Source: Halostagnicola larsenii XH-48 (GTDB lineage Archaea; Halobacteriota; Halobacteria; Halobacteriales; Natrialbaceae). Taken from it: a DNA stretch of 64,000 nucleotides. Position numbers and translations under genes: made by a program. The DNA is taken from the NCBI RefSeq assembly GCF_000517625.1, contig NZ_CP007055.1, positions 1,364,001 to 1,428,000 of the forward strand, given 5' to 3'. Positions 55,494 through 64,000 of the stretch are shown piece by piece; within the stretch, counting starts at the first letter, position 1, and every line of letters begins with the position of its first letter. The notes below the pieces were generated by a model. It was given only the letters and a program-made list of their open reading frames with translations, was not told the DNA's origin and searched no databases.

Positions 55494-56777
55494 TCAGTCG
55501 CGGTCGAGTCGCAATCGAACGCTCTCGGCGTGAGCCTCGAGCCCTTCTGCCGTTGCGAGGGTCGTAATTGGGTCCTCGAGATCCTCGAGGCCGGTTTCGG
55601 AGAGTCGCTGGACGGTCGTCGATCGAAGGAACGTTTCGACCGAAAGACCGCCAGTCACTCGTGCACCCCCGTTCGTCGGTAAGACGTGGTTCGTTCCGCT
55701 GGCATAATCGCCCGCCGCAACTGGTGTATATGGTCCCAGAAAGACGCTCCCTGCACTGTCGATTCGCTCGAGAATCGCCTCGTCGTCGTCAGCGATAATC
55801 GAGAGGTGTTCGGGAGCGTACTCCTCGGCGAAGAGAATCGCTTCGCTCATCGAGCGAGCGACTAATACGCCGCTCGCGTCGTTCGAGAGCGCCGAGCGGA
55901 TCGTTTCTTCGCGTTCGCGTTCGCTCGCCTGCTGTTCGAGGGAATCGGTGATTGCTTCACCGGTCGCCTCATCGTCAGTGACCGCGACGACTGACGCGTT
56001 CGGGTCGTGTTCTGCCTGTGCGATCAGTTCCGATGCGACGAGTTCGGGGTCTGCAGTGTCGTCAGCGACCACGAGGACCTCGCTGGGTCCAGCCAGGAAA
56101 TCGATCGCAACGTCGCCGCGGACTTCAGCTTTGGCCGCCGTCACCCAACGGTTCCCGGGCCCGACGATTTTCTGGACGCGAGTAACTGACTCCGTTCCGT
56201 AGGCCAGTGCGGCGATTCCCTGTGCGCCGCCGACGCTGAAGACTGCGTCTGCTCCCGCGGCGTGAATTGCTGCGAGCGTCACTGGGTTGATCTGGTCGGC
56301 CGGTGGTGTGACGACTGAAACGTGTTCGACACCCGCGACGATAGCCGGGACGACCCCCATGATCGCACTCGAGGGGTAGGCTGCGCTCCCGCCGGGAACG
56401 TACACGCCGACGCGGTCGATCGGTCGAAATCGTCTGCCAAGTTCCCGCCCGTCGGCGAAGGTTTCTCGCCAGTCTTCGGGGAGTTGGGCCTCGTGGAACT
56501 CTCGGACGTTCGCGACGGCAGTTTCGATCGCCTCGAGCAGTTCCTCGTCGAGGTCGTCGTAGGCGCGTTCACAGTGATCCGTAATCTCGAGGTTTCCAAC
56601 CGAAACGTCGTCGAACCGTTCGGTGAACTCGCGAACGGCGACGTCACCTTCTTCGCGGACACGCTCGACGATGTCCCGAACGTCCGAACGAACCGACTCG
56701 ATGCCGGCGTCACGCTCGAAAAAAGCGACGCGCTCGTCGGGACCGAGTTCGGAAACGTCCCGTTCCTGAATGCTCAT
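55494..56777 (-). CDS. hisD: histidinol dehydrogenase
   Basis: A 427-residue enzyme making histidine from histidinol, using two NAD+. RVGVYVPGGSAAYPSSAIMG is the glycine-rich core, QAEHDPNASVVAVTD and GPYTPVAAGDYASGTNHVLP the zinc/substrate blocks. Normal length. Other his genes are not adjacent, as is common in haloarchaea. Confidence 0.96.
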   Translation of the reverse strand: MSIQERDVSELGPDERVAFFERDAGIESVRSDVRDIVERVREEGDVAVREFTERFDDVSVGNLEITDHCERAYDDLDEELLEAIETAVANVREFHEAQLPEDWRETFADGRELGRRFRPIDRVGVYVPGGSAAYPSSAIMGVVPAIVAGVEHVSVVTPPADQINPVTLAAIHAAGADAVFSVGGAQGIAALAYGTESVTRVQKIVGPGNRWVTAAKAEVRGDVAIDFLAGPSEVLVVADDTADPELVASELIAQAEHDPNASVVAVTDDEATGEAITDSLEQQASEREREETIRSALSNDASGVLVARSMSEAILFAEEYAPEHLSIIADDDEAILERIDSAGSVFLGPYTPVAAGDYASGTNHVLPTNGGARVTGGLSVETFLRSTTVQRLSETGLEDLEDPITTLATAEGLEAHAESVRLRLDRD

Positions 56778-56819
56778 ATCCGTGTTATCGTAGGCGGGGC
56801 GAAAAACGGTTTCCTTCCG

Positions 56820-57041
56820 CTATGCGTCGCCGTTTTTCACAGACCAGACGCCAGCCGCGTCGAGCGTTGCCCGGACGAAGAGATACACAAGAAGCGAAAA
56901 GCCGACGATGGCAATCGGGGCCTGCAGGACTTCAGCGATCGCTCGACCGAAGAGTAGTTGACTAAATCCACGGACGAAAAAACTGAAGATGACGAGTCCG
57001 AAGGCGACGACGGAGAGTTTGACGAATCCCGAACGATCCAT
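56820..57041 (-). CDS. two-helix membrane protein
   Basis: A 73-residue protein with two hydrophobic helices (VVAFGLVIFSFFVRGF, APIAIVGFSLLVYLFVRATL) and short charged ends. No recognised family. Its stop is 42 bases from hisD, which follows on the same strand. Likely a small integral membrane protein of haloarchaea. Confidence 0.65.
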   Translation of the reverse strand: MDRSGFVKLSVVAFGLVIFSFFVRGFSQLLFGRAIAEVLQAPIAIVGFSLLVYLFVRATLDAAGVWSVKNGDA

Positions 57042-57561
57042 ACACCACTATCGACGATAGCCCCCAAAATCGTACCGAAACGCCGTCGGCCGGGGAACTT
57101 TCACCGACGAGGTGGTTTGAATCGCCGGTTTCGATACAAGGCCGGGCCGAGGCGCTAGGATGCAGTACTCCGTACGGGTTGGCGAACCGTAATCTGTGTT
57201 GGTGTCTTCATATAGTTCGTACATCGAGAGCGTTTTCTCAGTCAGAAAATCATGTCGTGGTATTAGTAGTCAACGAGGTAATCAGTTGGTGAGGACGCGA
57301 TGTCCGACCTCCGAACGGACCGCGTTCCTCGACCATCGGCTCGATTGGGAGGTGCCTCTGACAATCACCTCTGACGATTTCGTCGACCCCAATCGAGCCC
57401 GTTCATACTCCGTTGACTCCCAATGGTTGGTGGACGAGTTCATCAGTGTGCAGTAATCGGCCCTCCAGGCTCTCCCGTTTTCCACTACCTTTCGACAACT
57501 TTCGTATTGTAATTCTCCAAAAACGGGACAACAGCCGTGCGTCGGGACCCAGTGAACGACG
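57042..57561. other. intergenic region without a visible gene
   Basis: These 520 bases contain frames only on both strands that lack coding bias and recognisable motifs. A T/A-rich part near 57205-57260 and a GAAAATC-rich stretch look like regulatory or degenerate DNA. Nothing specific could be assigned. Confidence 0.4.
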
Positions 57562-57873
57562 TCAGTGATGACCGTACAGCGAGTACATAATCGCCAGCAA
57601 CCCGAGCAGCCGACTCGTGTTCTCGAAGAACACGGTCACTACCTGCGATGGGCTGATGAGGGTCGTAATGAGGATATTGATCAGGAACGGAAACGCCGTT
57701 AGCAACAACAGGCCGATAGAGAGATACAGCATCGACGTGCTGTCGTTTCGTCGGTAGCCCCGGTAGGCCTGATATGCAATAAGCGTTCCAACGAGTGCGA
57801 CCAAGAAGAGACTCGCTACTGTTAGTACTTCGAACAGGGGTGCCTCGTCGATCCGAACGACCTCTTGAGTCAT
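57562..57873 (-). CDS. DUF7521-like membrane protein
   Basis: A 103-residue protein with three membrane helices (LTVASLFLVALVGTLIAY, LYLSIGLLLLTAFPFLI, LLGLLAIMYSLY). Matches the DUF7521 layout, found next to HTH regulators in haloarchaea. Overlaps the upstream HTH gene as ATGA, so they are one operon. Function unknown; a sensor or partner of the regulator is inferred. Confidence 0.8.
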   Translation of the reverse strand: MTQEVVRIDEAPLFEVLTVASLFLVALVGTLIAYQAYRGYRRNDSTSMLYLSIGLLLLTAFPFLINILITTLISPSQVVTVFFENTSRLLGLLAIMYSLYGHH

Positions 57874-58217
57874 CGCATCCCCTCCCACATCTGCGTGAAC
57901 TTATCGGCAACGTCCTGGTCACGATAGGAAAGGTCGAGGGAGAACTCCCCTTCCTCGAGCGAGAGCTCGAGGCTATCGAGGTTCGCCGAGTAGACGCTGT
58001 AGTGGTTTCCGTCCTGTGCAAGTTCTGTTTCTTCAGTGACGAGTTGACACTCCGTGAGCCGATCGAGTCGACGATAAATCGTCGGCAATGAAGCGTCACA
58101 CCGGTCGCTCAATGTACTGGCTGACATGGGTTCGACGCTCGTTTCGGTGAGGATCGCTCGTGCGTACTCGTCGTCGAGAACAGCGAGCAATTCCGTCAGA
58201 TCGCAGTCCTCACTCAC
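57870..58217 (-). CDS. winged-helix transcriptional regulator (ArsR type)
   Basis: A 115-residue winged-helix protein. LLAVLDDEYARAILTETSVE and MSASTLSDRCDASLPTIYRR, then LDRLTECQLV, form the helix-turn-helix. The C-terminal part is beta-rich. It is coupled to a DUF7521-like membrane protein, a common haloarchaeal pair. Regulon unknown. Confidence 0.85.
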   Translation of the reverse strand: MSEDCDLTELLAVLDDEYARAILTETSVEPMSASTLSDRCDASLPTIYRRLDRLTECQLVTEETELAQDGNHYSVYSANLDSLELSLEEGEFSLDLSYRDQDVADKFTQMWEGMR

Positions 58218-58292
58218 TGGTACTCACTCGTTTTTGGACTGATATGAAAAGGAACCCGGTTTTTCTCCCTCAGAAAATCCGCTTCGGCGAAC

Positions 58293-59180
58293 TCATATCC
58301 CACGGTTACTGTTTTTGAGACCGCCCGGACCGGTGGATATCTTTGCTGAATCACCACCATCAGTTTCGAACATCGAATCGAAGTCGAACCTGTCGAACTC
58401 GTCCGGTTGGATGTCTTCGGTGGCGTACACGTAGAGGGCCGTCTTTGCGACACCGGTAATGACACCGCCGACGAGCATCGAGAGGACGATCGCAGCGAGT
58501 GCGATGGTGATCGCAATCACGACCATCGCCAGGTTTTCAGAGAGCACGAGGAGTCCGATCGCGAGTGCGCCGCCGGGGAGCACGATAAGCGCGGGGACGA
58601 TCCCCAGTCCGAGCGTGGTGCCGACGGTTTCTCCCCAGGTCTCTTTGAACGTCGACGCGCTGTCGGTGAACATCGACCTCGCGGTGACGTCGTCCTGAAA
58701 GACGATAACCGGGATGACGAAGAACGTCGCGATCGTCCAGCCGAAGCTAAACACCATCGCGACGAGCTGGGAGGCGATCTCTCCGCGAGACTCGAGCGAC
58801 TGGATCACGATACCGATGACTGCACTCACGAACGCCCAGATGAGTAACGTCCCGGAGTTTCCTGCTGCGGCCCGGAGCCCATCACCGACGTGCGGGTCGT
58901 TGCCGTGGAAGACCTCGCGCACGGAATAGACGAGCCCGGCGTTGAACAGCGCGGTGATGTACGTCGTTCCCAGATACACGACGAACAAGACCGCGAGTTC
59001 GACGGCGCCGAACGACGTACCGGCGGCGAGAAAGAGCGGACCGAGCAGTGCGCCCATAAACACCGCGGCCGTAATCGCACTTCCGAGCGGGTACAACGCG
59101 AGCTTCGGGTGCAACCAGAGGACCCGAACGCTGGCGATCGACAGGACGAAGCCGGTTTTGAGGCGGCTGTAGTATCCCAT
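58293..59180 (-). CDS. DUF6159-like polytopic membrane protein
   Basis: A 295-residue protein with six hydrophobic helices (for example VFMGALLGPLFLAAG, GTLLIWAFVSAVIGIVI, ATFFVIPVIVFQDDVTARSM) and a YATEDIQPDEF tail. This fits DUF6159, a widespread family of unknown function. Acidic C-terminus (DGGDSAKI) lies in the cytoplasm or outside, not decidable. Confidence 0.82.
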   Translation of the reverse strand: MGYYSRLKTGFVLSIASVRVLWLHPKLALYPLGSAITAAVFMGALLGPLFLAAGTSFGAVELAVLFVVYLGTTYITALFNAGLVYSVREVFHGNDPHVGDGLRAAAGNSGTLLIWAFVSAVIGIVIQSLESRGEIASQLVAMVFSFGWTIATFFVIPVIVFQDDVTARSMFTDSASTFKETWGETVGTTLGLGIVPALIVLPGGALAIGLLVLSENLAMVVIAITIALAAIVLSMLVGGVITGVAKTALYVYATEDIQPDEFDRFDFDSMFETDGGDSAKISTGPGGLKNSNRGI

Positions 59181-59699
59181 GGCTAGCTATGGAATCGAAC
59201 ACAGTATCAATAGAACGGAACCGTTTCTGCTTTTGAAACAGCCTCAAGCGGTCCGATGACGTCGTCCCAGCCATCTGACGGAGTCGTCCCTCGAGGTCGA
59301 TATTCGCTTGACCGGGCGGCGTGTTGGCTGGCTAGAACGGGCCAACGACCCTTGTACGGAACTGTCTTCGACAGCTGAGATACCGCTAGACGATTGAAGT
59401 GTACGCCCGGAACACTAACGTCCAGCCTCATCCCGAGGCGGCGTGCCGCGTCGGCTGGCTAACCCTCGTGCCGGGCGGGTGAGTTAGACGGCCTCACCAT
59501 CCGTGTGGCGGTTTGGACCGCCAGGCCGGTGGAACAGTACCACCATGATGTCGCGCGCCCGGGTTCGCCGTGTGATCATCGCACCCGTATGGGTAAGCTC
59601 GGACGGGGACTTGAGGCACGCACTCGAGATAGCACCGCCACGCGTTTAAAGACTCCCGTCCGAAGGACGGACTCGCCGCCCGATTTCGGACCTCGAGAA
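59181..59699. other. non-coding region with strong secondary-structure potential
   Basis: No plausible protein fits these 519 bases. Several perfect hairpins occur: TGGCGGT-TTGG-ACCGCCA (59506-59523), GGTGG-AACAGTA-CCACC (59528-59544), GCGGC-GT-GCCGC (59438-59449) and CTGT-CTTCG-ACAG (59362-59374). A TATA-like CTTTAAACGC on the minus strand (59642-59651) would start a minus-strand transcript about 25 bases on. A structured RNA of unknown class is possible; it lacks the motifs I expect in SRP RNA or RNase P RNA. Confidence 0.35.
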
Positions 59700-61070
59700 C
59701 TAGTAGATGTACTCGTCTTCGCTGAACTGCACGTACTTGCCGTTCCGGTAGGCGAACTTTCGTTTCTTGTACGCAGCGAGGATTTTGGCCGCGCCGATCC
59801 CAGCGGAGTACCGGTTCGAGATGATCGATCCGTCGTCGGAAGATCCCTGCATGTCGCGGATCGTCTCGAACGCCCAATCCCAGTCGTCGGGTTCGTACTC
59901 GGCGACGATGTCGGCGAACGCGACGTTTCGGCGGATCTCGTCGCCGATCGCGCGTTTCCAGACCTCGTTGTAGTTCTCGAGCGAGTCCGTCGCGGCGAGA
60001 CGACCGGCGATTTTCCCGGTGCGCACGGCGACGTGGTAGCCGCCCTCGTGGAACGCCGAGGTCGTTCCCATCGCGCCGCCGGCGACGGCGATGTTCGCCC
60101 CGACGGGTGACTCGACCGGGCGGGTCGAGGAGATCGGGTACGTTTCGGTTCCCTTCGATTTGCCGCGGCCCTCGACGATGGGGAAGTCTTCCTCGATATC
60201 GTACTCGTCGCCGTACTCGAGTTCCAACAGACGCCGGATGTACTCCGAACCGGAGGGAATGCCGTCGTCGGACGCCCGCAACAGTTTGTACGACTCCGGA
60301 GAATCGACATCCTCGAGCGTCATTCCGATGGGCATGGTTAGACCGACACGGGCGACCGTACCGTCGTTGGGGAACACCCACGGATACGCGGTTTCGCCGG
60401 GCATATACCCCCACCAGAACTTTAGGCGGTCTTTCTCGAAGAGTTCGTCGGGGAACTCCCGATACTCCTGATAGGCGATGTGATTCGCCTCGGGCGGCGA
60501 GAGGTGTTCGGCGATGCTCGATCCCGGCTTGGTGAACTGATCGAGCGCGTCGAGGGTGATACGTCGCTGTGGCCCGTCAGCGAGAATCGCGTACTCGGCC
60601 TCGAGCTCGTCGCCGTTCGCGAGCGTAAGCGTATGGGACGGCCCGGAGAGATCGGTTTCGATCGATTTGACGCCGGTTCCGACGCGCAGGTCTGCGCCGG
60701 CGTCGGCGGCGCGTTCGTGGAGCCAGTCGTCCATTCGCGCGCGGTGGAACGTGTATCCGAATTTCGGATACGAGGCGTCCATCCCGGTGGTGTTTAACTC
60801 GACCGACGAGGTCGGGCCGACGAAATCGGTTCCCTCGAGTTCCTGGAGGACCACCTCGTCGGGTATCTCCTCGAATTCGAAGTCCATGATGTCGATCCAG
60901 TAATCGAGCATTCCCGCAGCGTCGGTCGAATCGGGGCCGACTTCGGCGCGGTCCTCTCGCGGGACGCCCTGCTCGAACAGGACCGTTTCCGCGCCGTGGG
61001 AGGCGGCCCGTTCGGCTGCGGTCGCACCCGCGGGACCGCCGCCGATAATCGCGACGTCGACGTGTTCCAT
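59700..61070 (-). CDS. geranylgeranyl reductase family flavoprotein
   Basis: A 456-residue FAD-dependent reductase. IIGGGPAGATAAERAASHG is the dinucleotide-binding start; FHRARMDDWLHERAADAGAD, ILADGPQRRI and VAGGAMGTTSAFHEGGYHVA are family motifs. Such enzymes saturate the geranylgeranyl chains of archaeal lipids or menaquinone, or act as related flavin oxidoreductases. Exact substrate not decided. Confidence 0.88.
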   Translation of the reverse strand: MEHVDVAIIGGGPAGATAAERAASHGAETVLFEQGVPREDRAEVGPDSTDAAGMLDYWIDIMDFEFEEIPDEVVLQELEGTDFVGPTSSVELNTTGMDASYPKFGYTFHRARMDDWLHERAADAGADLRVGTGVKSIETDLSGPSHTLTLANGDELEAEYAILADGPQRRITLDALDQFTKPGSSIAEHLSPPEANHIAYQEYREFPDELFEKDRLKFWWGYMPGETAYPWVFPNDGTVARVGLTMPIGMTLEDVDSPESYKLLRASDDGIPSGSEYIRRLLELEYGDEYDIEEDFPIVEGRGKSKGTETYPISSTRPVESPVGANIAVAGGAMGTTSAFHEGGYHVAVRTGKIAGRLAATDSLENYNEVWKRAIGDEIRRNVAFADIVAEYEPDDWDWAFETIRDMQGSSDDGSIISNRYSAGIGAAKILAAYKKRKFAYRNGKYVQFSEDEYIY

Positions 61071-61273
61071 ACTCCGTTCGGAGTCAGCGAACCATATTAA
61101 ACTGCCTGAAATTCGTGTCCGCTGTCCTGAAAAACCCGCTCGAGGAGTTGTTGATCAACTGATGTAGATGGCGGCGAACGACCGCTTCGAGACGGCGGCA
61201 TTCACGATTGATCTGCCGACGGATCGGTCGGAGGTAACTAACGTTTTTGACGGCACCGGCCGACAGCACGTAT

Positions 61274-62242
61274 ATGGCCGATGATGTCGACGTGCTCGTC
61301 CTTCGACGAGGAACGCACGGAATGCCGGTCGAACAGTACGTAGAAACGTTGCGAGAGCGGCTTCCGGACCGAACCGTCGAACTCGCTCGAACGCCGGCGG
61401 AAGAACGTGAGAAAATTCGTGATGCGACGTTCGCGACGGGAATGTCACTCGATGCGGAACTGCTCGAGGTGGCCGAAAACCTCGAGGTGTTCGCGTGTGC
61501 GTACGCGGGAACCGGCCACCTACCGCTCGAGAAACTGCGCGAGCAAGGCGTGAGCGTGACGAACGCTTCGGGGGTCCACGGGCCGAACATCGGCGAGCAC
61601 GTGCTCGGCGCAATATTACACTTCACGCGACGCTTCCACGAGGCACAGCGCCGCCAGCGTCGGCGCGAGTGGCGCCACTACCAGGCCAACGAACTGGCCG
61701 GTTCGACGGTGACGGTCGTCGGTCTCGGCGGGATCGGCGAGGCCGTCTGTCAGCGTCTCGAGCCGTTCGACGTCGACACGATTGGCGTCAGGTACTCTCC
61801 TGAAAAGGGCGGCCCGACCGACGACGTGATCGGGTTCGGAACGGACGCCTTCGACGAGGCACTCGCTCGAACCGATTACCTCGTGCTGGCCTGCCCGCTC
61901 ACCGACACCACTCGAGGCCTGATCGGCCACGAGGAGTTCGTCACGCTCGATCCTGATGCGGTCGTCGTGAACGTCGCGCGCGGTCCTGTCATTGACACGG
62001 ACGCGCTGGTCGATGCCCTTCGCTCGAGTTTGATCCGCGGCGCGTCGCTGGACGTGACCGATCCCGAACCGCTTCCCGAGGAGCATCCGCTCTGGGGGCT
62101 CGGAAACGTCCAGATCACGCCCCACAACGCCGGCCATACGCCGAAGTACTACGACCGACTCGCGGATATCGTCGCGACGAACGTCGAGCGGATCGAGCGA
62201 TCCGACTGGGACGCGGAACTCGAGAACCGCGTTTCTCTGTAA
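61274..62242 (+). CDS. D-2-hydroxyacid dehydrogenase
   Basis: A 322-residue NAD-dependent enzyme. VVGLGGIGEAVCQRL is the Rossmann motif, NVARGPVIDTDALVDALRS carries the catalytic Arg, DVTDPEPLPEEHPLW the Glu, and ITPHNAGHTP the His. Oxidises or reduces a 2-hydroxy acid; substrate unknown. Start at 61274 is preceded by a weak A/T box; the TTG at 61247 is less likely. Confidence 0.92.
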   Translation: MADDVDVLVLRRGTHGMPVEQYVETLRERLPDRTVELARTPAEEREKIRDATFATGMSLDAELLEVAENLEVFACAYAGTGHLPLEKLREQGVSVTNASGVHGPNIGEHVLGAILHFTRRFHEAQRRQRRREWRHYQANELAGSTVTVVGLGGIGEAVCQRLEPFDVDTIGVRYSPEKGGPTDDVIGFGTDAFDEALARTDYLVLACPLTDTTRGLIGHEEFVTLDPDAVVVNVARGPVIDTDALVDALRSSLIRGASLDVTDPEPLPEEHPLWGLGNVQITPHNAGHTPKYYDRLADIVATNVERIERSDWDAELENRVSL

Positions 62243-62360
62243 TTGTGAATCGCGTTTCCCGATGAGTGTGAGCGGGGACGGCACCTAAAGCGCCAGCCAA
62301 AATCTTCCAGCGACTGCTCCCCAATGTATTTACTTGCATAGGCGCAAACGTATAGTGGAT

Positions 62361-62615
62361 ATGACGGTCCTCTCGACGGAAGACGAAGGAAAGTTTCTCA
62401 TGGACATCCGCGGCGAACAGATCGGTATCGTCACCGAAGTCGACGCGATCGAGCAGGTCGCGTTCGTCGATCCCGAACCGAATCTCACGAATGCCTGGAT
62501 TCAGAGCCTCGGCTTCGGCGAAGCCGGCGAAGACGACATCAAAGTTCCCGCGGACAATGTTGAAACGGTAACCGATTCGGAACTCCGCGTCGACGCCGAC
62601 CTGAGTAGCGAGTAA
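62361..62615 (+). CDS. PRC-barrel-like small protein
   Basis: An 84-residue protein. GKFLMDIRGEQIGIVTEVD, then AIEQVAFVDPEPNLT, is the strand pattern of a PRC-barrel; the tail is acidic. Archaeal PRC-barrel proteins may bind RNA or proteins; function unknown. Leaderless: TATTTACTTG (62326-62335) lies about 30 bases before this ATG. Confidence 0.75.
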   Translation: MTVLSTEDEGKFLMDIRGEQIGIVTEVDAIEQVAFVDPEPNLTNAWIQSLGFGEAGEDDIKVPADNVETVTDSELRVDADLSSE

Positions 62616-62685
62616 TCAACGGAGACGGACGACCGTTGTTCCGCCATCGGCCACTTCGGGCGGGTTTGGGCCACTTCGAGTGGGT

Positions 62686-63720
62686 TTACAGGTAGCCGTT
62701 CTCGAGCAACAGTTCGCCGTTGAGCACGCTCGCGCCGGCGGCACCGCGGATGGTGTTGTGGGCGAGACAGTTGTACTGGAGTCCGAACGGCGACTCGCGG
62801 ATACCGCCAGTGGCGATCGCCATGCCGCCGCCGAGCGTTCTGTCCATCCGCGGCTGGGGTCGATCCGGTTCCGAGAAGACGTGAATGAGCGGGTCCGGCG
62901 AGGAGCGGAGGTCGAGCGACGGATACGACTCCATGGCCGCCGCAGCGTCGTCGGCCGAGATATCTTCTTCCGTTTCGACCCAGACGTTCTCGAGGTGACC
63001 GTCGATGGTCGGAATGCGGTTACACGAGGCTGCAACCTCGACGCTGTTTTGCGTGAGTTCAGCGCCATCGAAGTCGCCGAGCAGTTTTCGCGATTCGGTC
63101 TCGAGTTTGTCCTCCTCGCTGCCGATGTGGGGAATCGCGTTGTCGATGATCTCCATCGAGGTAACGCCGTCGTAGCCCGCTCCCGAGACGGCCTGCAGGG
63201 TCGAGACGTGAACCGATTCGAGGCCGAACTGCGTGAGCGCGGCAAGGGTCGGGACGAAGGTGATCGTCGAGCAGTTGGGATTCTTGACCATCGCACCGTC
63301 CCAGCCACGCTCGTCGCGCTGGACCTCGAGCAAGTCGAGGTGATCCGCGTTGACCTCCGGAATAACGAGCGGAACGTCTGCGTCCATCCGCGCGTTCGAG
63401 GAGTTCGAGGAAAGCACGTACCCAGCCTCGCAAAAGGCCGGTTCGACCTCGGCGCCGACGCTCGAGGGGAGCGACGAGAACAGGAGGTCGACGTCGTCCG
63501 GAACCGAATCCGGCTCGGTTGCCTGTACCGTCATGTCAGCAACGCCGGTCGGTATCGGCGAGTCGACGCGCCACTTCGCGGCGTCGCGATAGGATCGGCC
63601 GGCGCTCGAGTCGCTCGCGGTCAGTGTCGTTATCTCGAAGGACGGATGCGGGTCGAGAAGCTGGATCAATCGCTGGCCGACGGCGCCAGTTGCACCGAGA
63701 ACGCCTACACGTACAGTCAT
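62686..63720 (-). CDS. asd: aspartate-semialdehyde dehydrogenase
   Basis: A 344-residue archaeal/fungal-type enzyme reducing aspartyl phosphate to the semialdehyde for threonine, methionine and lysine. GATGAVGQRLIQLL is the NADP motif, C150 in KNPNCSTI the nucleophile, SGAGYDGV the substrate block and LGGGMAIATGG the end. Start M at 63720 (MTVRVGVLGA) removes a 25-residue non-homologous extension. Confidence 0.95.
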   Translation of the reverse strand: MTVRVGVLGATGAVGQRLIQLLDPHPSFEITTLTASDSSAGRSYRDAAKWRVDSPIPTGVADMTVQATEPDSVPDDVDLLFSSLPSSVGAEVEPAFCEAGYVLSSNSSNARMDADVPLVIPEVNADHLDLLEVQRDERGWDGAMVKNPNCSTITFVPTLAALTQFGLESVHVSTLQAVSGAGYDGVTSMEIIDNAIPHIGSEEDKLETESRKLLGDFDGAELTQNSVEVAASCNRIPTIDGHLENVWVETEEDISADDAAAAMESYPSLDLRSSPDPLIHVFSEPDRPQPRMDRTLGGGMAIATGGIRESPFGLQYNCLAHNTIRGAAGASVLNGELLLENGYL

Positions 63721-63880
63721 TTTCCGCACCTCAGGTTTGGGGGCGCAAAACCGTTTGGATTTCACTCGCATACGGACGCCGAAACGAGCGAACATGATCG
63801 GTACACGGGTGGTCGAAATCGATCGGTCTCTGGAACGAGCATAGAAGAGATTAAGAAAACGGAGCCAAACAGTAGGCTAA

Positions 63881-63994
63881 ATGGAACACGATTGTACCCA
63901 CACACGTTCGAGAACGTCATCCTTGGTCGCCAATCGTGGCGCTTCGCTCGAGACCGCACAGCCAACTGCTCGCGCGTCCGGGTGGTCCCGATGA
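63881..63994 (+). CDS. 37-residue leader-like open frame
   Basis: The frame starts MEHDCTHTRSRTSSLVANRG and ends with a TGA that overlaps an ATG at 63991 (ATGA), so it would be translationally coupled to the next gene. ATTAAGAAAAC (63850-63860) is a TATA-like box about 25-30 bases before the start, giving a leaderless message. The peptide itself shows no domain; it may be a regulatory leader or a chance frame. Confidence 0.35.
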   Translation: MEHDCTHTRSRTSSLVANRGASLETAQPTARASGWSR

Positions 63995-64000
63995 GTGAGT
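63991..64000 (+). CDS. start of a gene cut by the window edge
   Basis: ATG overlapping the stop of the 37-residue frame; only MSE is visible, so the product cannot be named. Confidence 0.3.

Noticed and set aside
57196-57456. An 86-codon plus-strand frame
   Set aside because: Composition is unlike haloarchaeal proteins and no domain is visible; may be degenerate DNA.
59494-60414. Arginine-rich 306-codon minus frame
   Set aside because: It lies in another frame of the flavoprotein gene and the non-coding stretch beside it; a G/C-driven shadow.

Overview
The window is haloarchaeal chromosome. Proteins are very acidic, codons are rich in G/C at third positions, many genes have a TATA-like box 25-30 bases before a leaderless start, and several families are restricted to or typical of haloarchaea (CetZ, HalOD1, Orc1/Cdc6 next to a repeat-rich origin, PGF-type C-terminal anchor, Tat lipoproteins, SRP19/Gar1 pair). 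The genes resemble those of the Natrialbales (Natrinema, Haloterrigena, Natrialba); the genus is not fixed by what can be seen here.

Bases 1 to about 11,600 are an accessory, integrated-element-like region whose left end is outside the window. It has many short, overlapping genes on the plus strand (small zinc-ribbon proteins, a SWIM zinc-finger protein, helix-turn-helix and ribbon-helix-helix DNA-binding proteins). It also holds a broken fragment of a class II ribonucleotide reductase gene, several palindromic operator-like arrays, and at its right edge a DUF5805-like protein plus a XerC/D-type tyrosine recombinase. The most unusual feature is a family of GTGCACGGTGCAC palindromes: one in the promoter of a small ribbon-helix-helix gene (8758-8770) and five between 9687 and 10041, four of them in two 126-base non-coding units with identical internal spacing.

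Bases 11,800 to 27,900 are core chromosome: fumarase, two PH-domain membrane proteins, BolA, cysteinyl-tRNA synthetase (whose upstream neighbour reads into it without a stop codon), a Tat lipoprotein, a presenilin-type protease, Gar1/SRP19, a divergent cobalamin transport locus btuF / btuCD, GatE and a TrmJ-like methyltransferase.

Bases 27,900 to 34,300 hold a likely replication origin (AT-rich and CTAG-rich block, long inverted G-rich repeats) next to orc1/cdc6, then the pterin genes folP and mptE, the tubulin-like cetZ and a HalOD1 protein. Bases 34,400 to 42,900 form a minus-strand sugar uptake and catabolism cluster under a TrmB-type regulator: binding protein, two permeases, ATPase, Gfo/Idh/MocA dehydrogenase and sugar isomerase. 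The permeases abut and the binding protein overlaps the next gene, so these are probably co-transcribed.

Bases 43,000 to 46,700 carry MscS, two universal stress proteins, a 5'-nucleotidase family protein and a small zinc protein. Bases 46,800 to 52,450 are a complete rRNA operon: tandem promoters, 16S, tRNA-Ala(TGC), 23S, 5S, with long processing stems around 16S and 23S. The remainder is core metabolism and membrane proteins: PLP aminotransferase, dodecin, IscA, HisD, a regulator plus membrane-protein pair, geranylgeranyl reductase, a D-2-hydroxyacid dehydrogenase and aspartate-semialdehyde dehydrogenase. Two non-coding stretches there and around 31.6 kb look structured and are unexplained.
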